The translations under genes and the position numbers were made by a program. Below, one piece after another: positions 1 to 7,195 of a DNA stretch of 9,501 nucleotides (the stretch's first letter is position 1; the number at the start of each line of letters is the position of its first letter). This stretch comes from Actinomycetes bacterium (lineage in GTDB: Bacteria; Actinomycetota; CADDZG01; JAHWKV01): contig JAJCYF010000142.1 of the NCBI GenBank assembly GCA_029263035.1, forward strand, positions 1-9,501, in the 5' to 3' direction. The notes under the pieces were generated by a model. The model was not told the DNA's origin. It was given only the letters and a program-made list of their open reading frames with translations, and did no database searches.

Positions 1-118
1 GGCGCGACTTTGAGCGCACCCCCTCGTTCTAGCAGCCACGACTTTGTAAACCAGGGCTGCGGGCGCGACTTTGAGCGCACCCCCTCGTTCTAGCAGCCAC
101 GACTTTGTAAACCAGGGC
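1..118. repeat. Two identical 57-bp tandem repeat copies, 61-bp period
   Basis: Copies at 1-57 and 62-118 are identical base for base and are separated by the four bases TGCG. The array reaches the window edge, so more copies may lie upstream. Each copy has two related halves, GCGACTTTGAG and CACGACTTTGTAA, so the octamer CGACTTTG occurs at 5, 39, 66 and 100 (steps of 34, 27, 34). The first 20 bases can fold into a weak stem (GG-GCG against CGC-CC around one mismatch, 8-base loop). No reading frame is evident. It could be an intergenic repeat family, a regulator-binding array or part of a longer tandem array. The repeat itself is certain; its function is unknown. Unit length and spacing do not fit a CRISPR array. 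Confidence 0.95.
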
Positions 119-279
119 ATCGGCCAGGTGGGCGGAGGTCGACTCTTTGATCTTCTCTCTGGCTGTGCCGGGTGACAAAACCGATTCCAGGAGGGGCAAC
201 CAGAAAAAAACCTGAAGAAATTGTCCCGCGGTAAACCGACTCGGCGGCCTACGAGGGCTAGGTAGGGTTGGATAGGCCC
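119..279. other. Non-coding leader before the regulator gene
   Basis: This stretch lies between the repeat array and the regulator start. It contains a locally A-rich segment (about 202-222, including a run of seven A) in an otherwise GC-rich setting, which could mark a promoter region. No -35/-10 pair with normal spacing was found. A Shine-Dalgarno-like AGGAGGGG at 189-196 has no ATG or GTG at a usable distance. Purine-rich segments at 251-257 (ACGAGGG) and 260-267 (AGGTAGGG) are the likely ribosome-binding sequences of the next gene. Confidence 0.5.
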
Positions 280-3200
280 ATGCCTCTGGACCACTACGCC
301 GGCTCTGTAGGGCCGTTGAAAGTAATTCTTCTGGGCGACGTGAGGGTCGAGCTCGGGGGAAGGCGGCTCCCCGGATTCGAGTCGACCCGTCTCCAACGTC
401 TGCTGGCCTATCTCAGTTTCAGTGAAGGCCATTCGCGGGCCCGCCTGGCTTATGAACTATGGCCGGACTCGACCGAGAGCCAGGCGCTCGGAAATCTGCG
501 CAAGCTGGTGTACGACCTCCGTTTGGTCCTGCCTGGGGCGGATGCCTTCCTGGAGGTCACCCAGCAAACCCTTAGGTGGCGGCCTGCCGGGCCGGTCGCG
601 GTTGACCTCGTGGAGTTCCGGCAGCTCTTGAACACCGGAGATCTGGCCGGGGCGGTGAGCCGGTACGGCGGTGACCTTGTCCCGGGAAGTTATGACGACC
701 GGATCCTGGCCGAGCGCGAGCGGCTGCGGACTGAGGCGGCGGGGGCCTTTCTCCGGCTGGCTGCGAAATCCTCTGAATCCGGGGACCATGCTTCCGCCGC
801 CGGCTTCGCACGGCGGGCCCTGGGCATCGACAACCTATCCGAACCCGCCTACCGGGCGTTGATGACCGCCTGCGCCCGCCTGGGAGACCGGGTGGAGGCC
901 TACCGCACCTACCACCGCTGCGTCGAAGTTCTGCGTAAAGAGTTGGGCGTAGAACCGGACGTCAAGACCCGGGCTGTTTACGAAGGACTCGGGGCCGGGG
1001 CTTCGGCCGGGGGGCCGATGCCACAGCCGGGGACCTCCCGATTCGTGGGGCGGCGGGACGAGTTCCAAAGAGCAGTGGATGCGTGGCGCCTGCCCGGCCC
1101 AACCAGAGCGCATCTTCTCCTGGTCACCGGAGAACCGGGCATCGGCAAGTCCCGGCTGGTGGAGGAGATGGCCGGCATGGCACTGGGTGAAGATGCCGCA
1201 GTGGCTCACGCTCGTGCCTACCAGGCAGCCGGCCGGCCTCCCTGGGGTCCGGTCATCGACTGGCTTCGTTCTCCGGCTCTCAAATCACCTCTCGACCGGC
1301 TGGAGGAGGTATGGCGACTAGAGCTTGCCCGCCTCGTGCCGGAGCTGCGCCGGCCCGACGAGGCGGACCGAGAACTCTCGGCCGACGCCGAAGCCGGAAG
1401 GCGCCGTTTGTTCGATGCCCTTGGGCGGGTTTTCGCCGGCGGCAACCGTCCGCTCCTGCTGGTACTGGACGACGTGCAGTGGTGTGATCGGGAGACGATC
1501 GAGTTGATCGGCCATCTCCTGGCCGGGTCCACGCAGGGCCGGCTGCTGATTGCAGCCACGCTGCGATCAGATGAGGTCGACCCGGCCGGCCCGTTGCACC
1601 CGCTGCGGACATCGAGCGAACGGGATGGTCTGCTCACCGAGATCGAGCTGGGGCGCCTGGATCCCGACTCCAGCGCAGAGCTGGCATCCGGCCTTCTCGG
1701 GCGGCAGCTTACGCCGGCGGACGCAAAACGGCTGTGGAGCGACACCGAGGGCCAGCCCCTGTTCATCGTGGAGGCGGCGCGCACGGGATTGAGCGCCACC
1801 GGGCCCTCCAGCTTCAGCCGGACGGTCCGCGCAATCATCTCGTCCCGCCTTTCCCAGCTGTCGGATCCGGCCCGGCGTCTGGTGGAGGCAGCGGCGACCG
1901 TAGGTCGCTCATTCAGCCCCAAGATTCTGGCGGAGGTGGTGGGGTCAACCGAGGACGAGCTGGTCGATGCACTGGACGAGGCATGGCGCCGCCAGATATT
2001 GCGCGAGCAGAACGGCGGGTACGACTTCAGCCACGACCGGATACGGGAGGTGGCCTACGACCTCATCGCCCCCGCGCGCAGGCGATCGCTGCACCGGGCG
2101 GCGGCCGCCGCGCTGGAAGGCGAGGGCTCCGGGATGGATTCGGCAATCGCCGTTCATTACGAGGCGGCCGGGATGGTTTCCGAGGCGGTTGCGGCCCACC
2201 TGCGGGCAGGCCGCCGGTCCGTGGAGGTCTTCGCGCTTGACGACGCTATCGGGACCTACCGCCGTGCACTGCTGCTTCTGGAGCGGGTGGTTTCCGGCCG
2301 GGTCCGGGAGGAGGCTGAGCTTGAGTTGCGCATGGCTCTGGCGGTTCCCCTGGTCGCACGGGAGGGGTACGGGTCCGACGCAGTCCAGGACTGCTACGCC
2401 CGGGCTACCGTCCTGTGCGAGCGGCTCGGCCGGCGCGTGGAAGCCCCGGTTCTGCGGGGGCTGGGTCTGGCGTCGCTCATGTCGTGCCGCTTCGACCGGT
2501 CGGCGCAGTACGGGGAGTTGCTGCTTGGGCAAGCGGGCGACGACCCCACGGCGGCCGTCGAAGGGCACTACCTGCTTGGGGTGGGGTCCTTCTGGCGGGG
2601 TGATCTGACATCGGCCCGGCGACACCTGCAGACTGCTATCGACGCCTTCCGGCCCGAGGATGCCTCAGCTCATCTGCAGAACTACGCGCAGGATCCCCGG
2701 GCGGTCTGTTTGGTGCGCCTGGCGGTGACCGAGTTTTGGAGCGGCCGGCCGGAGGTGAGCCGGGCGCTCGCGCTGGAGGCGGTGGACTACGCCCGGAGTC
2801 TGGAACACCCGACCACCGAAGGGTACGTACGCATGTACACCTCGATGCTGGCCGCGGAACGGGATGAACCGAAATCTCTCGCGGGCGAGGTCACTGCCGG
2901 GGAGGCAATTTGGTCGGAGAGGCAACTCGGGTACTTTCAGAGAGTCGGCCGCCTGATGCGGGGCTGGCTGGACGTCGTTTCGGGTGGGGACGCCGGAGGG
3001 CTTGAGCAGGTGCTCGACGGTTGGCGCCTGGAGGCCCAGACCCTGCACCTCACCTATGGCATGACGCTGCTGGTAAGAGCGCATCTCAGGAGCGGGGACA
3101 TCCAAGCTGCGTGGGAGGCAGCGCAGTACGCCCTGAGCTGGACCGAAAGACACGACCAGCGCTTTCTTGAACCGGAGTTGAGGCGCCTGACGGGTGAGAT

Positions 3201-3453
3201 AGGGGTTCGGCGGGGTGACCTGTCCGGTGGATTGAGGTCCTTCCGGGCTGCGCTGGACGTCGCCGGCTCCCAGGGGGCCCGCTGGTTCGAGTTGAAGGCC
3301 GCCTGTTCGTTGATGCGCCACGACCCGCGGGCGGAGAACCGCGCTCGAGTCGAACGAGCGCTGGATTCCGTGCCCGGCGCCGGTGCGCTGGCCCTTGGGC
3401 GGGAGGCGCAGCAAATCGCATCCGAAGGAATTCCTGAAAACTTTATCCGGTAA
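280..3453 (+). CDS. SARP/BTAD-type transcriptional regulator with AAA ATPase and TPR-like C-terminus
   Basis: Large cytoplasmic one-component regulator, 1057 residues from ATG 280. A TTG at 268 in frame would add four residues. The ATG has AGGTAGGG 12 bases upstream and the TTG has ACGAGGG 10 bases upstream; the ATG is preferred but the choice is open. Domains, numbered from ATG 280: OmpR/SARP-like winged helix (about 13-102, with the LAYELWPDS segment), BTAD helical domain (about 109-239), AAA/STAND ATPase (about 253-500) with Walker A GEPGIGKS at 284-291 and Walker B LLLVLDD at 392-398, a winged-helix-like region ending near FSHDRIREVAYDLI, then TPR-like helical repeats to the end. In this family ATP binding and the C-terminal repeats are thought to gate DNA binding or RNA polymerase recruitment. 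The signal is unknown. The neighbouring oxidoreductase gene, 75 bp downstream on the same strand, is the natural candidate target. Length is typical for the multidomain class. Family assignment is firm; target and signal are inference. Confidence 0.94.
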   Translation: MPLDHYAGSVGPLKVILLGDVRVELGGRRLPGFESTRLQRLLAYLSFSEGHSRARLAYELWPDSTESQALGNLRKLVYDLRLVLPGADAFLEVTQQTLRWRPAGPVAVDLVEFRQLLNTGDLAGAVSRYGGDLVPGSYDDRILAERERLRTEAAGAFLRLAAKSSESGDHASAAGFARRALGIDNLSEPAYRALMTACARLGDRVEAYRTYHRCVEVLRKELGVEPDVKTRAVYEGLGAGASAGGPMPQPGTSRFVGRRDEFQRAVDAWRLPGPTRAHLLLVTGEPGIGKSRLVEEMAGMALGEDAAVAHARAYQAAGRPPWGPVIDWLRSPALKSPLDRLEEVWRLELARLVPELRRPDEADRELSADAEAGRRRLFDALGRVFAGGNRPLLLVLDDVQWCDRETIELIGHLLAGSTQGRLLIAATLRSDEVDPAGPLHPLRTSSERDGLLTEIELGRLDPDSSAELASGLLGRQLTPADAKRLWSDTEGQPLFIVEAARTGLSATGPSSFSRTVRAIISSRLSQLSDPARRLVEAAATVGRSFSPKILAEVVGSTEDELVDALDEAWRRQILREQNGGYDFSHDRIREVAYDLIAPARRRSLHRAAAAALEGEGSGMDSAIAVHYEAAGMVSEAVAAHLRAGRRSVEVFALDDAIGTYRRALLLLERVVSGRVREEAELELRMALAVPLVAREGYGSDAVQDCYARATVLCERLGRRVEAPVLRGLGLASLMSCRFDRSAQYGELLLGQAGDDPTAAVEGHYLLGVGSFWRGDLTSARRHLQTAIDAFRPEDASAHLQNYAQDPRAVCLVRLAVTEFWSGRPEVSRALALEAVDYARSLEHPTTEGYVRMYTSMLAAERDEPKSLAGEVTAGEAIWSERQLGYFQRVGRLMRGWLDVVSGGDAGGLEQVLDGWRLEAQTLHLTYGMTLLVRAHLRSGDIQAAWEAAQYALSWTERHDQRFLEPELRRLTGEIGVRRGDLSGGLRSFRAALDVAGSQGARWFELKAACSLMRHDPRAENRARVERALDSVPGAGALALGREAQQIASEGIPENFIR

Positions 3454-3513
3454 CGGCGGTATAACGATCCAGGAACGCATCCGGCTTCATCGTGGGCTCA
3501 AAGTCCGATGACT

Positions 3514-3520
3514 GAAGGGA
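3514..3520 (+). promoter_or_regulatory. Ribosome-binding site fixing the oxidoreductase start
   Basis: GAAGGGA lies 8 bases before ATG 3529. The in-frame ATG at 3508 lies upstream of this site and has no comparable purine-rich sequence at a good distance. The site therefore supports the shorter, 459-residue protein. Confidence 0.7.
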
Positions 3521-3528
3521 GCTACCCA

Positions 3529-4908
3529 ATGACGACGCCCACCACTGCAGACCTCGCCGGCCGGATTCGCGGCGGCCTGACGACACCTGAGGATCCCGGT
3601 TACGACCAGGCCAGAGCCGTTTACAACGCGATGCACGACCGCCGTCCGGCGGCAGTGGTCCGGTGTGCCGATGCCGCCGACGTGATGGAGTCCATCCGCT
3701 TCAGCCGGGAGCGGGGCCTGGACGTTGCGGTGCGGGGAGGGGGACACAGCGTCCCCGGATTCGGGACTTGCGACGGCGGCCTGGTGATCGACATGTCCGG
3801 CATCCGAAACGTCCACGTCGACCCGGCCAAGCGGACGGCGCGGGTGGGCGGGGGAGCGACCTGGGGCGATTTCGACCACGCCGCCCACCCCTTTGGCCTG
3901 GCCACCACCGGCGGAATCATCTCCACCACGGGCGTCGCAGGGCTCACGCTCGGCGGGGGGATCGGCTACCTCACCCGCTCCTGCGGGCTCTCCATCGACA
4001 ACCTGCTCGGAGCAGATGTGGTCACCGCGGACGGCAAGCTGGTCAAAGCCAGCGACTTTCAGAATGAGGACCTGTTCTGGGGGCTGCGGGGCGGGGGCGG
4101 GAATTTCGGCGTGGTGACCTCCATGGAGTTCCAGCTCCACCCGGTCGACACCATTGTCGGCGGCCCGCTGTTCTACGAGGTGGACGACGCGGCGGCGGTG
4201 ATGAGCTTCTACCGGGAGTACGTCGAGAAGGCGCCGGAGGAGCTGGGGATGTTCTTCGCCTGGCAGATCGCCCCTCCGCTTCCCTTCATCCCTGAGGACC
4301 GGGTGGGCGACCTGTTCTGCGTGATGGTCACCTGCTGGGCCGGGGACCCGCAGGAGGCCGATGCGGTGTTGAAGCCCTTCTACGATGTTGCGCCGGTCAA
4401 GGCTCACCACGTGGGCCCAATGCCCTATCCGGCGCTCAACTCGGCCTTTGACGGCCTGGTACCGCACGGCCTGCAGCACTACTGGAAGGCCGACTTTGTC
4501 GATGAGCTGACCGACGAGGCAATCGCCGCACACATTGACCACGGCAAGCGGACCCCAGTGGTCAACTCGACGATGCACCTGTACTCCATCAACGGCGCAG
4601 CCGCGCGGGTCGGTCCCGATGAGACCGCCTTCGGGCACCGGGACAAGAAGTTTGCTGCGGTTATTGCCGGCATGTGGCCCGACGCGGCGGACAACGTGGC
4701 GAACACCGCCTGGGTCAAGGAGTACTACTCCGCCATCCATCCGCATTCGGGCAGCGAGGGCGGTTACATCAACTTCATGGCCGGCGACGACGACGGCCGG
4801 GTTGAGGCCAACTACGGGCGGAACTACTCCAGGCTGGCCCGGGTCAAGGCCGCATACGACCCGGACAACGTCTTCCACCTGAACCAGAACATCCAGCCGG
4901 CCCGGTAA
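3529..4908 (+). CDS. FAD-linked oxidoreductase, berberine-bridge-enzyme-like (PCMH/FAD_binding_4 plus BBE)
   Basis: 459-residue flavoenzyme of the VAO/PCMH superfamily, expected to oxidise a small organic substrate with O2 or another acceptor; the substrate cannot be read from the sequence. The N-terminal FAD-binding domain (about 38-210) has VRGGGHSVPG, in which His73 matches the usual histidyl-FAD attachment site. It also has the glycine-rich loop GVAGLTLGGGIGY (135-147) and LFWGLRGGGGNFGVVTS (182-198). The C-terminal BBE motif is present: NYGRNYSRL from 428, then YDPDNVF and NQNIQP at the end. The second (cysteinyl) FAD link of bicovalent members is not expected: the position about 60 residues after His73 is Thr, and the nearest cysteines, 81 and 152, are elsewhere. 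In length and single-His pattern it resembles 6-hydroxy-D-nicotine oxidase-type enzymes, but that is no evidence for the substrate. No signal peptide is seen, so it is probably cytoplasmic. It follows the regulator by 75 bp and may be co-transcribed with it or controlled by it. Confidence 0.93.
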   Translation: MTTPTTADLAGRIRGGLTTPEDPGYDQARAVYNAMHDRRPAAVVRCADAADVMESIRFSRERGLDVAVRGGGHSVPGFGTCDGGLVIDMSGIRNVHVDPAKRTARVGGGATWGDFDHAAHPFGLATTGGIISTTGVAGLTLGGGIGYLTRSCGLSIDNLLGADVVTADGKLVKASDFQNEDLFWGLRGGGGNFGVVTSMEFQLHPVDTIVGGPLFYEVDDAAAVMSFYREYVEKAPEELGMFFAWQIAPPLPFIPEDRVGDLFCVMVTCWAGDPQEADAVLKPFYDVAPVKAHHVGPMPYPALNSAFDGLVPHGLQHYWKADFVDELTDEAIAAHIDHGKRTPVVNSTMHLYSINGAAARVGPDETAFGHRDKKFAAVIAGMWPDAADNVANTAWVKEYYSAIHPHSGSEGGYINFMAGDDDGRVEANYGRNYSRLARVKAAYDPDNVFHLNQNIQPAR

Positions 4909-4922
4909 GGGCCGGACGCGAC

Positions 4923-4951
4923 GCAGGGCCGCCCTTGGTGGGCGGCCCTGC
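4923..4951. terminator. Perfect 12-bp hairpin between convergent genes, probable bidirectional terminator
   Basis: GCAGGGCCGCCC (4923-4934) and GGGCGGCCCTGC (4940-4951) are perfect inverted repeats around the loop TTGGT. The hairpin begins 14 bases after the oxidoreductase stop and lies 15 bases beyond the solute-binding protein stop on the other strand, so it could end both transcripts. Neither side has a T-rich tract, so it is not a classical intrinsic terminator. U-less hairpins of this kind are common between genes in GC-rich actinobacteria. Confidence 0.75.
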
Positions 4952-4966
4952 AATCGGGTGGTTGGC

Positions 4967-6316
4967 TCAGCCGGTGGGGCTCTCCTCCGGAGTGGTACCC
5001 GGGCTCGGTGAGATGCCGGCCGCTCCGCCGCCGTTGTCGTCGCCGTCCTCCTCGGCCGGCGGGTACTCCGCTCCGGCCGCCTCAGCAGCCGACGCGATCG
5101 CAGCGTTCAGCTGATTCAGCGTTGCCTGGGCCGGCTCGCCGTCGACGATGATCCGCCGGACTGCGGCGTTCATCTGCTCGGACACGTTGGACCAGTACGA
5201 AACGTTCGGACGGTACCAGCCGTCCTCCAGGGCGGCCTGGATCGCTTCAAACGTCTCCTGCTGATCCTCGGGGACATCGCTGTAGGCGTCATCCCGCACC
5301 GACGGCCAGGCGTTGCTCTCGACCAGCGTCTTTTGGGCGTCCTCGGAGATCAGGAAGTCGGCCAGCGCCAGCGCCGCCTCTTTCTCGTCCTCAGTCACGC
5401 CCCTCGGGATACCCAGGACGTCGCCGCCGATGACGTGGGCCGCCCTCTCGGGACCCTCCCAGCCTTCGTAGACGATGAACCTTTCCAACAGCCCCTGCTC
5501 GGACAGCTGCGCCGAAGTGACCGGCCAGTTCTGGGCCAGCCAGGAGGTCTCGCCCTGCAGGTAGTCGACCTCGGTGTCGAACTTCGCCAGCAGGCTCTCG
5601 CGGGCCAGCAGGTTGTCCCTCCACATTCCCTGGAGGAACTCGAAGGCTGCCACCGACCCCTCATCGTTCAGGAGCAGCGGGTTCCCGCCGAAGGAGACGA
5701 TCCACTCGGAGATGGTGACCGCAGCCGGGTCACCCTCGGCCAGCGACAGCGTCACCTTCGCGGTCCCTGCCTCCTCGGCCACCGCCTCGGCCACCTCCCG
5801 GAACTCGGTGTGGGTGGTGGGGCGCTCGGCGTCAGCCGACTCCAGCCGCTCCCGGTTGGCGTAGGCGATCCGCACGTTCGGGCGGAAGGGGAGGAAGAAA
5901 GTCTGGTCGTTGAACTGCTCGGGGATCATCGACTCGATGATGCCGTCGGGAAGCTCCACTTCGGTGAGATCCTCCACCAGATTTTCGTCGACCAGCACCT
6001 TCAGCGCCAGGTTGTCCTGGGCGAACAGGTGGATGGTCGGGTCCCCCGCGCCGACCTCAACCCGGAGCTTCTGCGGCAGGTCCGCCGACGAGACCGAGGT
6101 CAGGTTGACGGTGGCGCCGGTGTCCGCCTCGAACTCGTCCAGCAGATCCTGCACCGCTGCCTGCTCCTCCTCGGCGAGCGAGACGCTGAAGGTGATCTCG
6201 GTCCCCTCCAGCTCACCGCTCCCAACTGCTCCGCTGCCCCCGTCGTCTCCTCCACAGGCCCCCAACAGCAGGGCGAGTGCCATGAGTGATGCAACTGCCG
6301 CTCTTCTCACGCGCAT
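4967..6316 (-). CDS. ABC sugar transporter solute-binding lipoprotein (family 1, CUT1-type)
   Basis: Extracytoplasmic receptor that captures the substrate and delivers it to the two permeases encoded just upstream. From ATG 6316 it has 449 residues: a basic N-terminus, a hydrophobic stretch and the lipobox LLGAC, so cleavage before Cys21 and lipid anchoring are expected. The body (from about residue 37, EITFSVSLAEEEQAAVQDLLDEFE) has the pattern of family 1 solute-binding proteins, including PFRPNVRIAYANRERLE and ADFLISEDAQKTLVESNAWPS. The last 33 residues or so are acidic, then rich in Gly, Pro, Ser and Thr, and look disordered, which is unusual for this fold. The start is set by GGAGGAGG at 6318-6325; GTG 6310 (447 residues) is an equally good candidate, and GTG 6343 lies upstream of the ribosome-binding site. 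The gene is last in the operon, 18 or more bases after permease 2. The substrate is unknown; an oligosaccharide is most likely from the transporter class. Confidence 0.93.
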   Translation of the reverse strand: MRVRRAAVASLMALALLLGACGGDDGGSGAVGSGELEGTEITFSVSLAEEEQAAVQDLLDEFEADTGATVNLTSVSSADLPQKLRVEVGAGDPTIHLFAQDNLALKVLVDENLVEDLTEVELPDGIIESMIPEQFNDQTFFLPFRPNVRIAYANRERLESADAERPTTHTEFREVAEAVAEEAGTAKVTLSLAEGDPAAVTISEWIVSFGGNPLLLNDEGSVAAFEFLQGMWRDNLLARESLLAKFDTEVDYLQGETSWLAQNWPVTSAQLSEQGLLERFIVYEGWEGPERAAHVIGGDVLGIPRGVTEDEKEAALALADFLISEDAQKTLVESNAWPSVRDDAYSDVPEDQQETFEAIQAALEDGWYRPNVSYWSNVSEQMNAAVRRIIVDGEPAQATLNQLNAAIASAAEAAGAEYPPAEEDGDDNGGGAAGISPSPGTTPEESPTG

Positions 6317-6317
6317 A

Positions 6318-6325
6318 CCTCCTCC
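6318..6325 (-). promoter_or_regulatory. Strong Shine-Dalgarno before the solute-binding protein gene
   Basis: On the minus strand GGAGGAGG runs from 6325 to 6318. It ends one base before ATG 6316 (four bases if only the first GGAGG pairs) and seven bases before GTG 6310. It is the strongest ribosome-binding site in the window, which fits the need for more receptor than channel subunits. Confidence 0.8.
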
Positions 6326-6341
6326 GTTTTTATCCCTCTTC

Positions 6342-6355
6342 ACAAAGTCGTGGCT
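6342..6355 (-). repeat. 14-bp copy of the tandem-repeat core between permease 2 and solute-binding protein genes
   Basis: The minus strand reads AGCCACGACTTTGT here, identical to 34-47 and 95-108 of the 5' tandem repeat. The next three bases are GAA against AAA, so 16 of 17 match. It fills most of the short gap after the permease 2 stop. A 14-base match to a particular 57-bp unit is unlikely by chance in 9.5 kb. Function is unknown; it could be a shared protein-binding site or the remnant of an intergenic repeat. Confidence 0.6.
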
Positions 6356-6361
6356 TCAGCC

Positions 6362-7195
6362 TCAGCCCTTCACCGCGCCCGCCAGCGCTCCGGGCTTCAG
6401 GTGTTTCTGCACGAAGTAGACGACCATCAGAATCGGCAGCGTAAGGACTGCCGCCACGGTGGCCATCTGTTGTTTGCTTCCCCGGTCGATGGACTGGAAC
6501 ACCTGGAGCGGCAGCGTGTTCTCGTTTGTGGTCAGCAGCCGCGCGTAGAGAAATTCGTTCCACGAGTAGAGCCAGACGAACAGTGACGCCACCGCAATCC
6601 CCGCCGCCGCCAGCGGGAACACCACCTTCATCAGCGTCCCGAACCGGGATGCCCCGTCGATCTGTGCCGCCTCCTCCAGGTCGCGCGGAATGGTCTCGAA
6701 GGTTCCCACCAGGATCCAGGCGATGAACGGCAGGGAACCGATGAGGTGGGCCAGCACCAACCCGGCGTAGGTGTCGACCAGCCCCAGACCGGCGAAGTGG
6801 GTGGCAACCGAAACTCCGGTGGCGAACTCCGGGAACATTCGGGTGATCAACAGACCGACGACCACCGTGTAGCGGGTTGCCGGGGGCATCCGTGAGATCA
6901 CGTATGCGGCGGGCGCCGCGATCACGATGGCCGCCAGGGTCGTGAAGGAGGCCACCACCAGGCTTTTGACCAGCGGCCCCCACAGGTCCCCCCGTTCGAT
7001 CACCGTCTCCCAGAACCGCAGGGTCGGCTCGGTGATGAACAAAGAGGGCCGCTCGCCGAACATGGCGGAGCCGGGAGCCACCGACACCATGAACACCAGG
7101 TAGACCGGGAACAGCACTATGAGCACCGAAACCACGACCCACAACGGGAGCAGGACCTTCAGGGGCCGGTCCAGGGGGTCGCGCCGCACCGCCAT
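6362..7195 (-). CDS. Carbohydrate ABC transporter permease 2 (MalG/UgpE-type, CUT1)
   Basis: 277-residue inner-membrane channel subunit with about six membrane segments, the first at about 14-38. The EAA loop that docks on the ATPase is EEAAQIDGASRFG at 174-186, with FP at 193-194. The C-terminus, LKPGALAGAVKG, matches the conserved end of MalG/UgpE-type permeases. ATG 7195 overlaps the permease 1 stop by one base (TGATG), with GAGGGA about nine bases upstream, so the two genes are translationally coupled. The open frame continues upstream to 7570, but that extension lies inside permease 1 and is rejected. It is expected to pair with permease 1 as a heterodimer. Confidence 0.95.
   Translation of the reverse strand: MAVRRDPLDRPLKVLLPLWVVVSVLIVLFPVYLVFMVSVAPGSAMFGERPSLFITEPTLRFWETVIERGDLWGPLVKSLVVASFTTLAAIVIAAPAAYVISRMPPATRYTVVVGLLITRMFPEFATGVSVATHFAGLGLVDTYAGLVLAHLIGSLPFIAWILVGTFETIPRDLEEAAQIDGASRFGTLMKVVFPLAAAGIAVASLFVWLYSWNEFLYARLLTTNENTLPLQVFQSIDRGSKQQMATVAAVLTLPILMVVYFVQKHLKPGALAGAVKG

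Noticed and set aside
1..118. CRISPR-like array
   Set aside because: There are only two 57-bp copies with a 4-base linker, no spacers of usual length and no cas genes in the window.
189..196. Shine-Dalgarno-like AGGAGGGG, suggesting a small leader ORF
   Set aside because: No ATG or GTG follows at a usable distance, and the nearest TTG, at 221, is too far away.
4491..4499. CGACTTTGT inside the oxidoreductase gene as another repeat-core site
   Set aside because: It is explained by ordinary codons for Ala-Asp-Phe-Val and does not extend beyond nine bases, so it is taken as a chance match.
3487..4953. 488-residue open frame on the minus strand opposite the oxidoreductase gene
   Set aside because: It mirrors a well-supported gene, has no recognisable domain and shows the His/Val/Arg/Gly/Pro-rich composition typical of antisense frames in GC-rich DNA.
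5333..6289. 318-residue open frame on the plus strand opposite the solute-binding protein gene
   Set aside because: It has a compositional antisense pattern (Leu/Gly/Val/Gln/Arg-rich) with no domain, and the opposite strand encodes a clear lipoprotein.
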